From positions 496,001-560,000 of the forward strand of contig JAJDTP010000005.1 of the NCBI GenBank assembly GCA_022827095.1: a stretch of 64,000 nucleotides of DNA. The letters are read 5' to 3'. Position 1 is the first letter of the stretch. Every line of letters starts with the position of its first letter. Below, piece by piece: positions 56,178 to 64,000 of the stretch. The DNA comes from Dehalococcoidia bacterium (GTDB lineage Bacteria; Chloroflexota; Dehalococcoidia; Lucifugimonadales; UBA3495). The notes beneath the pieces were generated by a model, which made no database searches, was not told where the DNA came from, and was given only the letters and a program-made list of their open reading frames with translations. Made by a program: the position numbers and the translations under genes.

Positions 56178-56464
56178 GCGCTCGTATGATGACCTTTGTT
56201 GAATGCGTCAAGTATTCCGACCAAAGTTACGTATGGTGGAAGAGATCGATAATCATACCAATGCCAATCGGCATCCAGTCATAATCTATCCCGACGCTTA
56301 TCCATCGTCAATACCGGCATTAATGGCCGAGTGCAATTGCCGAGTGCCGGCGAGTCTGAGGACGGGCCCAAGCGATCTTCGATGCGGACCCGTGCTACGC
56401 TTCGCGAGATACGTTAACCTCGGTAGACTCCTACGCGGTCCGGAAATGGCCCGGAAACAACCTC

Positions 56465-56764
56465 ATGCATGTAGCAATAGCGCACATCAATCTCCGCGTG
56501 CCTGAGAGTCGCAGCCTTAAGACCCGGAGGCAGACTGCCCGCAGCCTGATCCAGCGAATACGCGGGCGGTTCAACGTTTCGGTCGCCCAGGATGCCGGGG
56601 TCGATGGCAACGCGTGGCAGAGCGTAACCCTGGCCGTGTCCTGCGTTGGCGTCAGCGCGGACCACACCAGGTCGCTGATCGACGACGTAGTGGACTTCGT
56701 GATTGAGACCCGCCCCGACTTGGAAGTGCTTGATTACTCGATTGAGGTGATGGGTGGGTTTTAG
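56465..56764 (+). CDS. DUF503 (YlxP-like) family protein
   Basis: The 99-residue protein matches the DUF503 family: VAIAHINLRVPESRSLKTRR at the start (the SLK-x-KR block), RFNVSVAQDAGVDGNAWQS and a final VLDYSIEVMGGF. Members are often encoded with rbfA and infB, but here it stands alone. The function is unknown, possibly linked to ribosome assembly by gene context in other bacteria. The ATG is the first in the frame. Confidence 0.92.
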   Translation: MHVAIAHINLRVPESRSLKTRRQTARSLIQRIRGRFNVSVAQDAGVDGNAWQSVTLAVSCVGVSADHTRSLIDDVVDFVIETRPDLEVLDYSIEVMGGF

Positions 56765-56776
56765 AGACAAAAATGA

Positions 56777-56808
56777 CCCGGGTCTTCATGTTTGCACGAA
56801 AACCCGGG
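56777..56808. terminator. Hairpin between convergent DUF503 and SelW-like genes
   Basis: CCCGGGT (56777-56783) pairs with ACCCGGG (56802-56808) around an 18-base loop. It lies in the short gap between two convergent genes. The loop is long and no T-run follows, so termination is only probable. Confidence 0.45.
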
Positions 56809-56827
56809 CGTCAGCTAGAGCACCGGT

Positions 56828-57097
56828 TTAGATCCGGTCGTTAATGGCGGCCATCAGGTCCTGGAGGTCCGGGAACAGATGGGCGTCGGGCGTGTGCTTG
56901 TGCTCACCCACCAACTCGCCATCGATCAGGATGTCGAACTTGCCGTGATCGCCGGGGGTTAACTTGAACGTCGAAATGTTGTCGCCGGTGCGGGTCAATG
57001 CTTCGCTGGCCATCCAGGCCGCGCGTCCGGCGTGCCCTCAATCCCAGCAATAAATGATCTCAACTTCCATCCGTTTGACGTCAGGCCTCTGTGCCAT
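56828..57097 (-). CDS. SelW/Rdx-family protein, candidate selenoprotein (CWDU motif)
   Basis: Read through one in-frame TGA (57040-57038), this frame encodes 89 residues. The N-terminal strand MEVEIIYC is followed by WD, UGA (residue 20) and GHAGRAAWMASEAL; the rest is LTPGDHGKFDILIDGELVGE and FPDLQDLMAAINDRI. This is the complete thioredoxin-like SelW fold, in which homologues carry CxxC or CxxU at this point. A strong Shine-Dalgarno (GGAGGGAAGG) lies just before ATG 57097, showing that translation begins upstream of the UGA. A standard caller would only report the 61-residue part after it. The likely role is redox defence. Confidence 0.85.
57004..57040 (-). promoter_or_regulatory. Candidate bacterial SECIS element in the SelW-like gene
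   Basis: On the minus strand after the UGA (57040-57038), GGCC pairs with GGCC around the loop TGGAT (57016-57012). A single bulged A and three further pairs (CGC with GCG) lengthen the stem to 7 bp, down to 57004. The loop starts 21 bases after the UGA and has G in its second position, which fits the bacterial SECIS model. Confidence 0.6.
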
Positions 57098-57200
57098 GGT
57101 TTCCTTCCCTCCAATTCGCGTCGCGATTGCGCTCCTGGAGGCGGATGATAGGGCAATCCTGAGGTCCACGCAATCTCGCCGCCGCTGGCAGCGAGGTCTG

Positions 57201-58001
57201 TCAATGCCGGGCCGTGATGACAGGGTTGGCGTCGTTCACAACCACCTGGTCCAGCCAAGTGCAGAGGCCTTCCCAAAACTCTGGGTAATCGCCAACGTTC
57301 ATGTGGCCGGCCGAATCGACCGTGACCAACTGCTTGGGCTCCCGCGCGGCATCGTATAGCTTGTGTCCCTGTGACAGAGGGACCAATTCGTCGTCGGCGC
57401 CGTGCAGTATCAGCAGCGGACAGTCAATGCGGCCAACCAGAGCGGCCGAGTTGTAGCGACTACCAACCAACCGCCCGGACCAAGTCAGGGTGGGATAGAA
57501 CAACTTGCCCATGTCGCGCAACGAGGCGAACGGAGCGACCAGTGCCATCGCCCGCGGCGACCAGGACTCGGCCGCCAGCCTTATGGCAACGGCCGCGCCC
57601 ATGGAGATTCCCATGAACAGGGTGTGCGCTCGGTCGGTGCCGTACACCTGTTGCAGGTGAGCCAATGCCGCTCTCGCGTCGGCGGCAGTGTTGCTTACCG
57701 TCGCCTTGCCCCGGCTATTGCCGAATCCGCCATAATCGAATCCGAAGATATTCCCGCCGGTGTGCTTTCTGATCGCTGCGAATTCGCCGACGCGGAGACT
57801 CAGGTTGCCGCCCGCGCCCCCAAACCACATCCAGGTCAGATCAGGCCTGCGGTCGCCGGGGAGGTACCAGCACTGCAACCTGTGGCCGCGTTCCGACTCA
57901 CACCAGGTTTCTTCGAACTCTATGCCGAGGTCGGTTGGGACGGCATCGCATACGGGTCGGGGCTGGAAGAGCAACCGGCGTTCCAGTATGTCCATGAACA
58001 T
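57201..58001 (-). CDS. Alpha/beta hydrolase (Bem46/ABHD17-like)
   Basis: The 266-residue serine hydrolase has the nucleophile elbow FMGISMGAAVAIRLA (GISMG), the acidic residue in LILHGADDELVPL and the catalytic His in DSAGHMNVGDYPEFW. The lid segment and the phrase FGFDYGGFGNSRGKA are typical of Bem46-like hydrolases. It is upstream of the SelW-like gene on the same strand, with about 100 bases between, and may share its transcript. Substrate unknown. Confidence 0.9.
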   Translation of the reverse strand: MFMDILERRLLFQPRPVCDAVPTDLGIEFEETWCESERGHRLQCWYLPGDRRPDLTWMWFGGAGGNLSLRVGEFAAIRKHTGGNIFGFDYGGFGNSRGKATVSNTAADARAALAHLQQVYGTDRAHTLFMGISMGAAVAIRLAAESWSPRAMALVAPFASLRDMGKLFYPTLTWSGRLVGSRYNSAALVGRIDCPLLILHGADDELVPLSQGHKLYDAAREPKQLVTVDSAGHMNVGDYPEFWEGLCTWLDQVVVNDANPVITARH

Positions 58002-58165
58002 GGTTCAACATCCCCGTCAACGAGACATGAACTGACGCGATGGGTGCGTGGCGGCCGCTGGCCGCCCGGGTCCCATCACTCGATACGATCCACCGGACGA
58101 TGACGGACGTTCGCAGGAACAGCCCGGCGGGATTCGATCTTGTTTGATTCGATGGAGCGTTGCGC

Positions 58166-60223
58166 CTAATCGTCGGCCAGGCTGTCGGCCAGGATTTCGA
58201 GCACGTCGCGGGCGTCTTTGTTTTCGGAGTGTCCCTTGGACTGAATACCCTCGGTCATCATCTGGAGACAGAACGGGCACGAAACGCCAACCGTGTCGGC
58301 CTGGGTTTCAAGGAAGTGGTCAGTTCGTGCGTGGTTGATGCGCTCGCCTTGACTCTCCTCGATCCACATGTGTCCGCCGCCGGCGCCGCAACAGAACCCG
58401 CGCTCCCGACAATGGGGCTCCATCTCCACCAACTTCAGACCGGGAATGGCCCTGGCCACGTTGCGCGGCTCGTCGTAGACCCCGTTGTGGCGGCCCAGGT
58501 AGCAGGAGTCGTGGTAGGCCACCGACACGTCCATTATTTTCACGGGCTTGATCCTGCCGTCGCGGATCAGAGTGTCCACGAACTGGCTGTAATGCAGCAC
58601 CTCGAACTCGCCGCCGAACTGCGGGTATTCGTTCCTCATGGTGTTGAAGCAGTGCGGACAGATGGTGACGACGGTTTTGACGTTGTAGCTGTTCAAGACC
58701 TCGACGTTCTGTTGCGCCAGGATCTGGAACAGATACTCGTTGCCCATCCGCCGGGCCGGGTCGCCGGTGCAACTCTCCTCGTCGCCGAGGATGGCGAAGT
58801 CGACGCCGGCTGATTTCAGTACCTTGGCCATCGAACGTGCGACGCCCTGGCTGCGCTGTTCCAGGGCGCCGGTGCAGCCCACCCAGAACAGAACCTCGGC
58901 GTCGGGTTTTTCCGCCATGGTCGGGATGTCCAACCCTTCCGCCCAATCGGTGCGCGCGAAGGTCGTGCCTCGCCACGGGTGCCCGCGCTGCTCCATGCTC
59001 AACAAGGCGTTCATGCCGGTCTCGGGGATCCGGGATTCCTCCAGAACCAGGCCACGACGCATGTCGATGATGGTGGGCACGTGCTCAACCACCACCGGGC
59101 ATTCTTCCATGCAGGCGCCGCAGGACACGCAGTCCCATATCGCCTGTTCTGGAATGGCGCCGTCAATCAGCGGCATGGGCTCAACGTGCTCTGCGTCACG
59201 CGCGCCCTGGTGCCCGATCGCGATCATGTGCTCCTTGAGGTTCTCGACGATGTGCATCGGAGAGAGAACCTTGCCCGTGGTATGCGCCGGGCAGGCGTCG
59301 GTGCACCGGCCGCACACGGCGCAGGCGTAACCGTCCAGCAACTCCTTCCAGGTGAAGTCCTGCACCCGGGACGCTCCGAACCGCTCCACGTTTTCCAAGT
59401 CCATCGTTGCCAGCGTGCCGCGCGGCTCGAGGTTGCGGAAGAAGGCGTTCAGCGGAGCGGCCACCATGTGGATGTGCTTGGAAAACGGGATGTACAACCC
59501 GAACCCGAGCACAATCAACAGGTGGACCCACCAGAAGATCGCCTGCAAAACTCCGGCCGTCGCCTGGGACATGCCCATGCCACTGAGCCAGTTGCCGATG
59601 GCTGCGCCGATGAACACGCCGGCCTCGGGACCAGTGCCGCCGGCAGCCACATAGAAGGAATGGACCAGCAGCGTGGCAACCATCAACCCTGCGGTCAGTC
59701 CGACAATTATCACAGACTCGCCCTTTCGGGTCAGGTCGAAACTCAGACGGTGTGGCTGCGCGATCCACCGTCGGAACAGCGCCCAGATGAGCGCAACCAG
59801 GATGACCGCGGCGAATATGTCCAGGTAGATGCTGTAGACCAGGACGCCGGTTTTGGTCAGGATGGTTTCGCCCAGCGGGTGCCAGATTGATCCGCCGAAT
59901 ATGAAGATCAGGTAGGACAGGCTGAACGAGAGGAAGCCCCAAAAGATGGCCGCGTGTCCCAATCCGGCCAGGTCGATGCTGCGTGAACGCGGATCCAAAC
60001 GGCCAACCCGCTGGAGTACCTTGCGCTGCCCCAACACGATACTCGCCGCTCCCACCAGCCTGGTCATCGGCCGGTCGAACCTGGCTACAGGCATTCCCTG
60101 CAACACCAGCCGAAACACGCGGTGATAAACGACGTAGTTGGCCACGCCGAATGTCAACAGCGTGAGCACATAAACGCCGACCCAAACCGGAATGACGCCA
60201 AACAGGGAATCGGGGGGAACCAT
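58166..60223 (-). CDS. Membrane-anchored heterodisulfide-reductase-like iron-sulfur protein
   Basis: The 685-residue protein has an N-terminal membrane domain of about five helices (NarI-like) up to residue 255. Two 4Fe-4S motifs follow (CAVCGRCTDACP and CVSCGACMEECP), then two CCG domains, including FWVGCTGALE, TICPHCFNTM, YHDSCYLGRHNGVYDEPRN and FCCGAGGGHMWIEE. This is the HdrD/GlpC-type arrangement fused to a cytochrome b-like anchor, as in electron-transfer-flavoprotein:quinone type carriers of fatty-acid oxidation (FadF-like). It probably passes electrons from flavoproteins to menaquinone. Confidence 0.9.
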   Translation of the reverse strand: MVPPDSLFGVIPVWVGVYVLTLLTFGVANYVVYHRVFRLVLQGMPVARFDRPMTRLVGAASIVLGQRKVLQRVGRLDPRSRSIDLAGLGHAAIFWGFLSFSLSYLIFIFGGSIWHPLGETILTKTGVLVYSIYLDIFAAVILVALIWALFRRWIAQPHRLSFDLTRKGESVIIVGLTAGLMVATLLVHSFYVAAGGTGPEAGVFIGAAIGNWLSGMGMSQATAGVLQAIFWWVHLLIVLGFGLYIPFSKHIHMVAAPLNAFFRNLEPRGTLATMDLENVERFGASRVQDFTWKELLDGYACAVCGRCTDACPAHTTGKVLSPMHIVENLKEHMIAIGHQGARDAEHVEPMPLIDGAIPEQAIWDCVSCGACMEECPVVVEHVPTIIDMRRGLVLEESRIPETGMNALLSMEQRGHPWRGTTFARTDWAEGLDIPTMAEKPDAEVLFWVGCTGALEQRSQGVARSMAKVLKSAGVDFAILGDEESCTGDPARRMGNEYLFQILAQQNVEVLNSYNVKTVVTICPHCFNTMRNEYPQFGGEFEVLHYSQFVDTLIRDGRIKPVKIMDVSVAYHDSCYLGRHNGVYDEPRNVARAIPGLKLVEMEPHCRERGFCCGAGGGHMWIEESQGERINHARTDHFLETQADTVGVSCPFCLQMMTEGIQSKGHSENKDARDVLEILADSLADD

Positions 60224-60555
60224 GCTCGTTTTGTCCTGGAGCGTTGCGCGCCGGGTTGCAACGCCCTAGCCTAAAAATCGGCGGTTAGTTTATCACACGG
60301 AGGGCGCCGCCTCGTCTGGCCGGCCGGAAACGACGATAGGATGGTTAGGTGTGGATCGGGATGGCGTTGCGACGCGGTGGGAGGCGTGTTTTTCAGTATC
60401 ACTTGGCGCGCTTGGGATTGGAGTCTCGGCAAGGGCGACGGTAGCTGTGTCGGATTATGGAAATCGGCGTTATAATAGGTACAGCATTATCAACCACGAA
60501 TTATTGTTTCGGCACGACACGGCAGCGAATACGCTACCTGCATTGGGGTTGGCAG
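60224..60555. other. 332-base intergenic region before the HNH gene
   Basis: It separates the divergent iron-sulfur and HNH genes. The only clear signal is a perfect -10 TATAAT (60471-60476) that would drive the HNH gene; the -35 region is weak. The frame is open to ATG 60457, but this overlaps the promoter, so the region is taken as non-coding. Nothing else is supported. Confidence 0.5.
60471..60476 (+). promoter_or_regulatory. -10 element of the HNH gene promoter
   Basis: TATAAT is the exact consensus. It lies 80 bases before ATG 60556 and just after the earlier in-frame ATG 60457, which argues that the downstream start is used. Confidence 0.5.
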
Positions 60556-61287
60556 ATGGCAAGCCGGGGACGAACGGGTCGAAAAAAGGGTGCGACCAGG
60601 ACCAGGCAAAATGGTCGGCAACCCAAAGCCAACAGTTCGGGCGGAAAGCCCGGCAATGCGGATGTCTCCACGACGTTGGAGGAGGATCGACGCAACGGGA
60701 AGTCCCCGATACCGGGTCGGCTCACGGCGCCGGTTCTGGTCTTGAACCTCAACTACGTCCCGGTCAACGTCTGCACAGTGCGTCGCGCGATAGTCCTGGT
60801 GGCCAAGGGCAAGGCTGAGCTCCTGGAACAGCGAGCCGAAGCATCGCGCATCCGCACCTACAACGCTTCCCTGAACGCCCCGTCGATAATCCGGCTGGTT
60901 TATCTGGTCAAGCGTCCCTTCGCGCCGCGCCGCCTTTCCAAGAAGGAAGTGTTTCTGCGGGATCATTACACGTGCCAGTACTGCGGCAAGCGCTCGCAGC
61001 AGCTTACCCTGGACCACGTTGTTCCCCGACGACAACATGGCCCGCACACCTGGGACAACGTGGTGGCTGCCTGCGGTCGGTGCAATCTCAACAAGGCGGG
61101 GCGCACGCCCGAAGAAGCGAACATGAAGCTGCGCCGCCTGCCGACCGCTCCGCAACCTAATCCGTACCGCATCCTGGAGAACCGGACCATCCTGGAAGAG
61201 TGGAAGCAGTACATACCCTGGCAAACCGCCGCCAAGTCGCGGAACGGCAGCGAGAATGAGCCGGCCCTGATGGCGGTAGCCGACTGA
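60556..61287 (+). CDS. HNH endonuclease family protein
   Basis: The 243-residue protein has a basic, Gly-rich N-terminal tail and then VLVLNLNYVPVNVCTVRRA, the usual start of this HNH subfamily. The HNH core consists of CQYCGKRSQQLTLDHVVPR with DNVVAACGRCNLNKAGR, including the two CxxC zinc pairs and the catalytic DH. It nicks or cuts DNA; a housekeeping repair role is suggested by the wide distribution of this subfamily. The start at 60556 is chosen over 60457 because of the TATAAT between them. Confidence 0.85.
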   Translation: MASRGRTGRKKGATRTRQNGRQPKANSSGGKPGNADVSTTLEEDRRNGKSPIPGRLTAPVLVLNLNYVPVNVCTVRRAIVLVAKGKAELLEQRAEASRIRTYNASLNAPSIIRLVYLVKRPFAPRRLSKKEVFLRDHYTCQYCGKRSQQLTLDHVVPRRQHGPHTWDNVVAACGRCNLNKAGRTPEEANMKLRRLPTAPQPNPYRILENRTILEEWKQYIPWQTAAKSRNGSENEPALMAVAD

Positions 61288-61293
61288 CGCTCC

Positions 61294-61749
61294 ATGGCCA
61301 GCATCGACCTCCACGGAAGGACGTGGTCGGAAGCACTGACCGAACTGATCGCGACCTACAATCGGGTCCTGGCGGGCGGTTCGTCATCAGAAATTCTGGA
61401 GATCGTGCACGGGTACGGATCGACGGGCACCGGCGGATCCCTGCGCCGCCGCGTCCGCTCCTTCCTCACCGCCCATAGCGATCGCCTGGAATTTCAACCC
61501 GGAGAGGACGCCGACGGCAACCCAGGTCATACCCTCGTCATGCCCATTCGCGCCTTGCCCGAAGTGAGCGACCTGCTGGCCGAACAAGTTCTGGAGTACT
61601 GCGAGACCGCACGCACCCAGAGCAAGATCACCGGGAAGTTCCGTCGGTACGGCGATCCCAGCGTGATCCGGGCTATTCGCAGTCTTGAAAGGCAGGGACG
61701 GCTCCGCACGGTGACCAGGGGGCGCAACAAAGCCTACGAAGCGGCGTGA
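61294..61749 (+). CDS. Smr-domain protein
   Basis: The 151-residue protein begins with a Smr (small MutS-related) nuclease domain: IDLHGRTWSEALTELIATY and EIVHGYGSTGTGGSLRRRV, with the DLHG and HGxGxG catalytic/binding signature. The C-terminal 70 residues form a separate, helical domain of unknown kind. Smr domains nick branched or RNA substrates. It starts six bases after the HNH gene, so both nucleases are probably co-expressed. Confidence 0.88.
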   Translation: MASIDLHGRTWSEALTELIATYNRVLAGGSSSEILEIVHGYGSTGTGGSLRRRVRSFLTAHSDRLEFQPGEDADGNPGHTLVMPIRALPEVSDLLAEQVLEYCETARTQSKITGKFRRYGDPSVIRAIRSLERQGRLRTVTRGRNKAYEAA

Positions 61750-61770
61750 CTTTGCGGGGATCGGTCCGGG

Positions 61771-62826
61771 CTAGGCCTCTTCGGCCGGCACCGCGAGCAT
61801 CAGGCATTCCAGCGCCAGCCGTGGGTTGACGTTTGCGTCGAGCACGCTCAGCGTCTCCCGGACGCTTTCCAGGAAGGATACGATGTCCGTAGTACTCACC
61901 GCATCGGCGTGGGTGGTCAACTCGGCTAGCCAATCATCGTTGTGAACGCGCTCCGGCAGACGTTCTTTAATCAGGAGGACGTCCCGCCACCAGCGTTCCC
62001 AGAGGTACAGCTCCTGGCGGACGGCCTCCCGGTCGCCGGAGAAAGTTCCGGCGAGACTGTTCGCGTAGTTGAACCGGGCGTCCAGCGGCGACGATGCGAC
62101 GGAAGCAACTTGTGACAATTGTTCCCGATAGGCGTCAAGATGGTCCGGTTCGTCGAGAACATTGATGGCCCACCCGGGGCACCCGCGAGCTAACCTCGCC
62201 AGCCGGCGGGCCTGATCGGGCTCGACCTCTCGGTTGGATACGAGGTACTCGCTCAGCGCCTCGCCGGGCATTGGTCGCAGCGGCAGCATCCGGCAGCGCG
62301 ATCGTATGGTCGGCAGAATTGCGTCTTCGTTGGTGGTAAGCAGAAGCACCAGAACTTGGGGCGGCGGTTCCTCCAGGGTTTTCAACAGGGCGTTGGCCGG
62401 CTCGCTCTGTCCTGCGGCCAGAGTTTCGGCGCCGTCGAAGATCACTACCTTCCATGAGCCTTCCACCGGCGTGACGGCGAGGAAGCTCTCCGCTTCGCGC
62501 ACCTGCTCAATGCTGATTCGAGTGGCGACCCTGGGATCTCCGCCAACCGCTACGGTCTTGAGATCGGCGAACACACCACGACGTATCCGTTGGCAGGGTT
62601 CGCAATTGCCGCACGGTCCACTGGAGTCGCCAGGCTCCGCAAACATGGACCCCGCTTGTTGCCCGCCAAGTACCGCGCAATTGACAGCGGCGGCCATATC
62701 CAAAGCCAGCGTCATCTTGCCAACGTGCGGAGGACCCGACAGCAGGTAGGCGTGGGCCAGCCGTCCGGACTGCAAGCCAGTGTCCAACTGCCTCAGCAGG
62801 TGGTCCTGCCCGATGGTCGACCACAC
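61771..62826 (-). CDS. holB: DNA polymerase III subunit delta'
   Basis: The 351-residue clamp-loader subunit starts WSTIGQDHLLRQLDTGLQS with RLAHAYLLSGPPHVGKMTLA, the modified Walker A of delta'. The zinc-binding cysteines CGNCEPCQRI are present. EQVREAESFLAVTPVEGSW and VVIFDGAETLAAGQSEPANA cover the Walker B region; NALLKTLEEPPPQVL is the sensor region. The C-terminal helical part interacts with the polymerase. It lies between the Smr gene (convergent) and lysA. Confidence 0.93.
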   Translation of the reverse strand: MWSTIGQDHLLRQLDTGLQSGRLAHAYLLSGPPHVGKMTLALDMAAAVNCAVLGGQQAGSMFAEPGDSSGPCGNCEPCQRIRRGVFADLKTVAVGGDPRVATRISIEQVREAESFLAVTPVEGSWKVVIFDGAETLAAGQSEPANALLKTLEEPPPQVLVLLLTTNEDAILPTIRSRCRMLPLRPMPGEALSEYLVSNREVEPDQARRLARLARGCPGWAINVLDEPDHLDAYREQLSQVASVASSPLDARFNYANSLAGTFSGDREAVRQELYLWERWWRDVLLIKERLPERVHNDDWLAELTTHADAVSTTDIVSFLESVRETLSVLDANVNPRLALECLMLAVPAEEA

Positions 62827-62874
62827 GCTGCTTGCTTCGTTGCCTATCTGGCGGAGGTCTGCCGAGTGGCCGGC

Positions 62875-64000
62875 TTACAGGTCACACAGCATCATGTCCG
62901 CGTAGGACTCGCGCCGGCGGATCAGCCGGCTCTGGCCATCGTTGACCAGCACGATAGGCGGGCGCGGGTTCAGGTTGTAGTTGCTGGCCATGGAGGGGCA
63001 GTAGGCGCCGGCGGCTGGGATGGCGATCACGTCGCCCGCCGCCGGAGTGGGTAGCAGGATGTCCGAGGCCAGGACATCGCCCGATTCGCAATACTTGCCG
63101 GCGATGGTCACGGTGGCATCCGGTTCGGCAGCGGGACGGTTGGCCGACAGCACCTCGTAGGAAGCCTGGTACAGCGCCGGCCGAATGTTGTCCCCCATCC
63201 CACCATCGACGCTGACGTAGGTGCGCACGCCCGGTATCTCTTTGATCGCGCCGATGCGATACAGCGCGACCCCGGCCGGCCCGATGATGGAACGCCCCGG
63301 CTCGATTACCAGCGACGGCTGTTCCATGCCCAGCTCTTCGCAGGTTGCGGCCAGCGTGCTCACGATGGCCTCAGCGTAGTCGTCTGGGCTCGGCGGCTGG
63401 TCGTTCCGAGTGTACGCGATGGCGAATCCGCCGCCCGGGCTGAACTCCTGAAGATAGAGTCCTTGCTCGCGCATTCCGGCGGCGAACCGAAGCACCAAAT
63501 CCGTCGCCGCCTGGTACGGCTCCAGCTCGAAAATGGGCGAACCCAGGTGGAAATGGAGACCCTGGAGATTGAGGTGCGGTGCTGCGATAGCCTGGGTGAC
63601 CGCCTTTTCGGCATCACCGGTTTGGATGGAGAATCCAAACTTGGAGTCAATGATACCCGTGGTTGTGTAAGCGTGCGTGTGCGGGTCGATGCCCGGCGAC
63701 ACCCGCACCAGGATATCCTGGGTTTTGCCGGTCTCGGCGCAAATTCGTTCCAGCAGGTCCAGCTCGTGGAAGCTGTCCACCACGACGCGGCCGATGCCTG
63801 CGGCAACCGCTTCCTCCAACTCGGCCGGGGTCTTGTTGTTGCCGTGGAAATAGACCCTTTCCAACGGTACTTCGCCGGCCATCGCCACGGCCAGCTCTCC
63901 GCCCGATACCACGTCCAGTCCCAGGCCCTCCTCGGCGAAGATGCGCGCAAGCGCGGGGTTGATGTATGCCTTGGAGGCGTACACGGCCTGCGCGTTGGCG
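62875..64000 (-). CDS. lysA: Diaminopimelate decarboxylase (partial, N-terminus beyond right edge)
   Basis: The visible 375 or so residues cover nearly all of this PLP enzyme, which makes lysine from meso-diaminopimelate. The PLP-lysine motif is VYASKAYINPALARI at the right edge. Other blocks are GLHFHLGSPIFELEPYQ, FSPGGGFAIAY, VIEPGRSIIGPAG, VSVDGGMGDNIRPALY and KYCESGDVLASD (the C-terminal substrate site). The N-terminal about 55 residues are outside the window. It is upstream of holB on the same strand, 48 bases apart. Confidence 0.96.
   Translation of the reverse strand, partial: ANAQAVYASKAYINPALARIFAEEGLGLDVVSGGELAVAMAGEVPLERVYFHGNNKTPAELEEAVAAGIGRVVVDSFHELDLLERICAETGKTQDILVRVSPGIDPHTHAYTTTGIIDSKFGFSIQTGDAEKAVTQAIAAPHLNLQGLHFHLGSPIFELEPYQAATDLVLRFAAGMREQGLYLQEFSPGGGFAIAYTRNDQPPSPDDYAEAIVSTLAATCEELGMEQPSLVIEPGRSIIGPAGVALYRIGAIKEIPGVRTYVSVDGGMGDNIRPALYQASYEVLSANRPAAEPDATVTIAGKYCESGDVLASDILLPTPAAGDVIAIPAAGAYCPSMASNYNLNPRPPIVLVNDGQSRLIRRRESYADMMLCDL

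Noticed and set aside
56178-56464. Rex-box operator upstream of rex
   Set aside because: The region was read for TTGTGA-type palindromes; only a weak TTGA/TCAA pair near 56200 was seen, too far from the consensus.

Overview
The window reads as a piece of a bacterial chromosome of moderately high GC, and the best guess is a Chloroflexota member of the marine or subsurface Dehalococcoidia/SAR202 type. The reasons are the F-type ATP synthase operon order (I-B-E-F-H-A-G-D-C) followed by a Rex repressor, and the many paralogous catabolic genes: three family III CoA-transferases, two aldehyde-oxidase/xanthine-dehydrogenase large subunits, two MaoC-type hydratases, a CitE-like lyase, a luciferase-family monooxygenase and a cobalamin-dependent acyl-CoA mutase. 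The assignment is an inference from gene content. No rRNA, tRNA or CRISPR array was seen.

Layout. 1-3144 is the start of an oligopeptide/nickel-type ABC transporter operon on the minus strand (binding lipoprotein, permease, edge of a second permease). 3.5-6.7 kb holds a NUDT6-like Nudix hydrolase and a molybdenum hydroxylase. 6.7-11.2 kb is a minus-strand series: two small hypotheticals, a YbaK-domain protein, a MaoC hydratase, a methyltransferase, a small protein with an inverted repeat at its start, and a TlpA-like thioredoxin lipoprotein interrupted by an in-frame UGA at the redox-active position. 11.5-13.2 kb is the mutase large subunit, with isobutyryl-CoA-mutase-like specificity residues. 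13.2-15.0 kb is a lower-GC insert: a promoter, a structured intergenic RNA candidate and a defence-type (DRT2-like) reverse transcriptase with a C-terminal frameshift, next to a decayed copy of the end of EF-G. 15.0-24.8 kb (minus) holds EF-G, RNase HI, small dimeric-barrel and AhpD-like proteins, a second molybdenum hydroxylase and a membrane redox trio. 24.9-41.9 kb is mainly catabolic (CoA-transferases, CitE-like, luciferase-like, hydratase), with two giant FtsX-type permeases and a CtaG pair. 41.9-47.4 kb has two Uma2 genes, tyrS, ribF, rsmD, coaD and a coiled-coil protein. 47.5-56.2 kb is a bifunctional-nuclease-domain gene, the complete ATP synthase operon and rex. 56.5-64 kb has DUF503, a SelW-like protein with an in-frame UGA in its CxxC-type motif, an alpha/beta hydrolase, a membrane-anchored Hdr-like iron-sulfur protein, HNH and Smr proteins, holB and the edge of lysA.

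The two most striking points are: (i) two thioredoxin-fold genes in which UGA sits exactly where a redox cysteine is expected (UPHC and CWDU), each followed by a short hairpin that fits a bacterial SECIS element, so the organism probably makes selenoproteins; and (ii) a DRT2-like reverse transcriptase preceded by a promoter and a structured, stop-poor RNA region, matching the layout of systems that reverse transcribe an upstream non-coding RNA.
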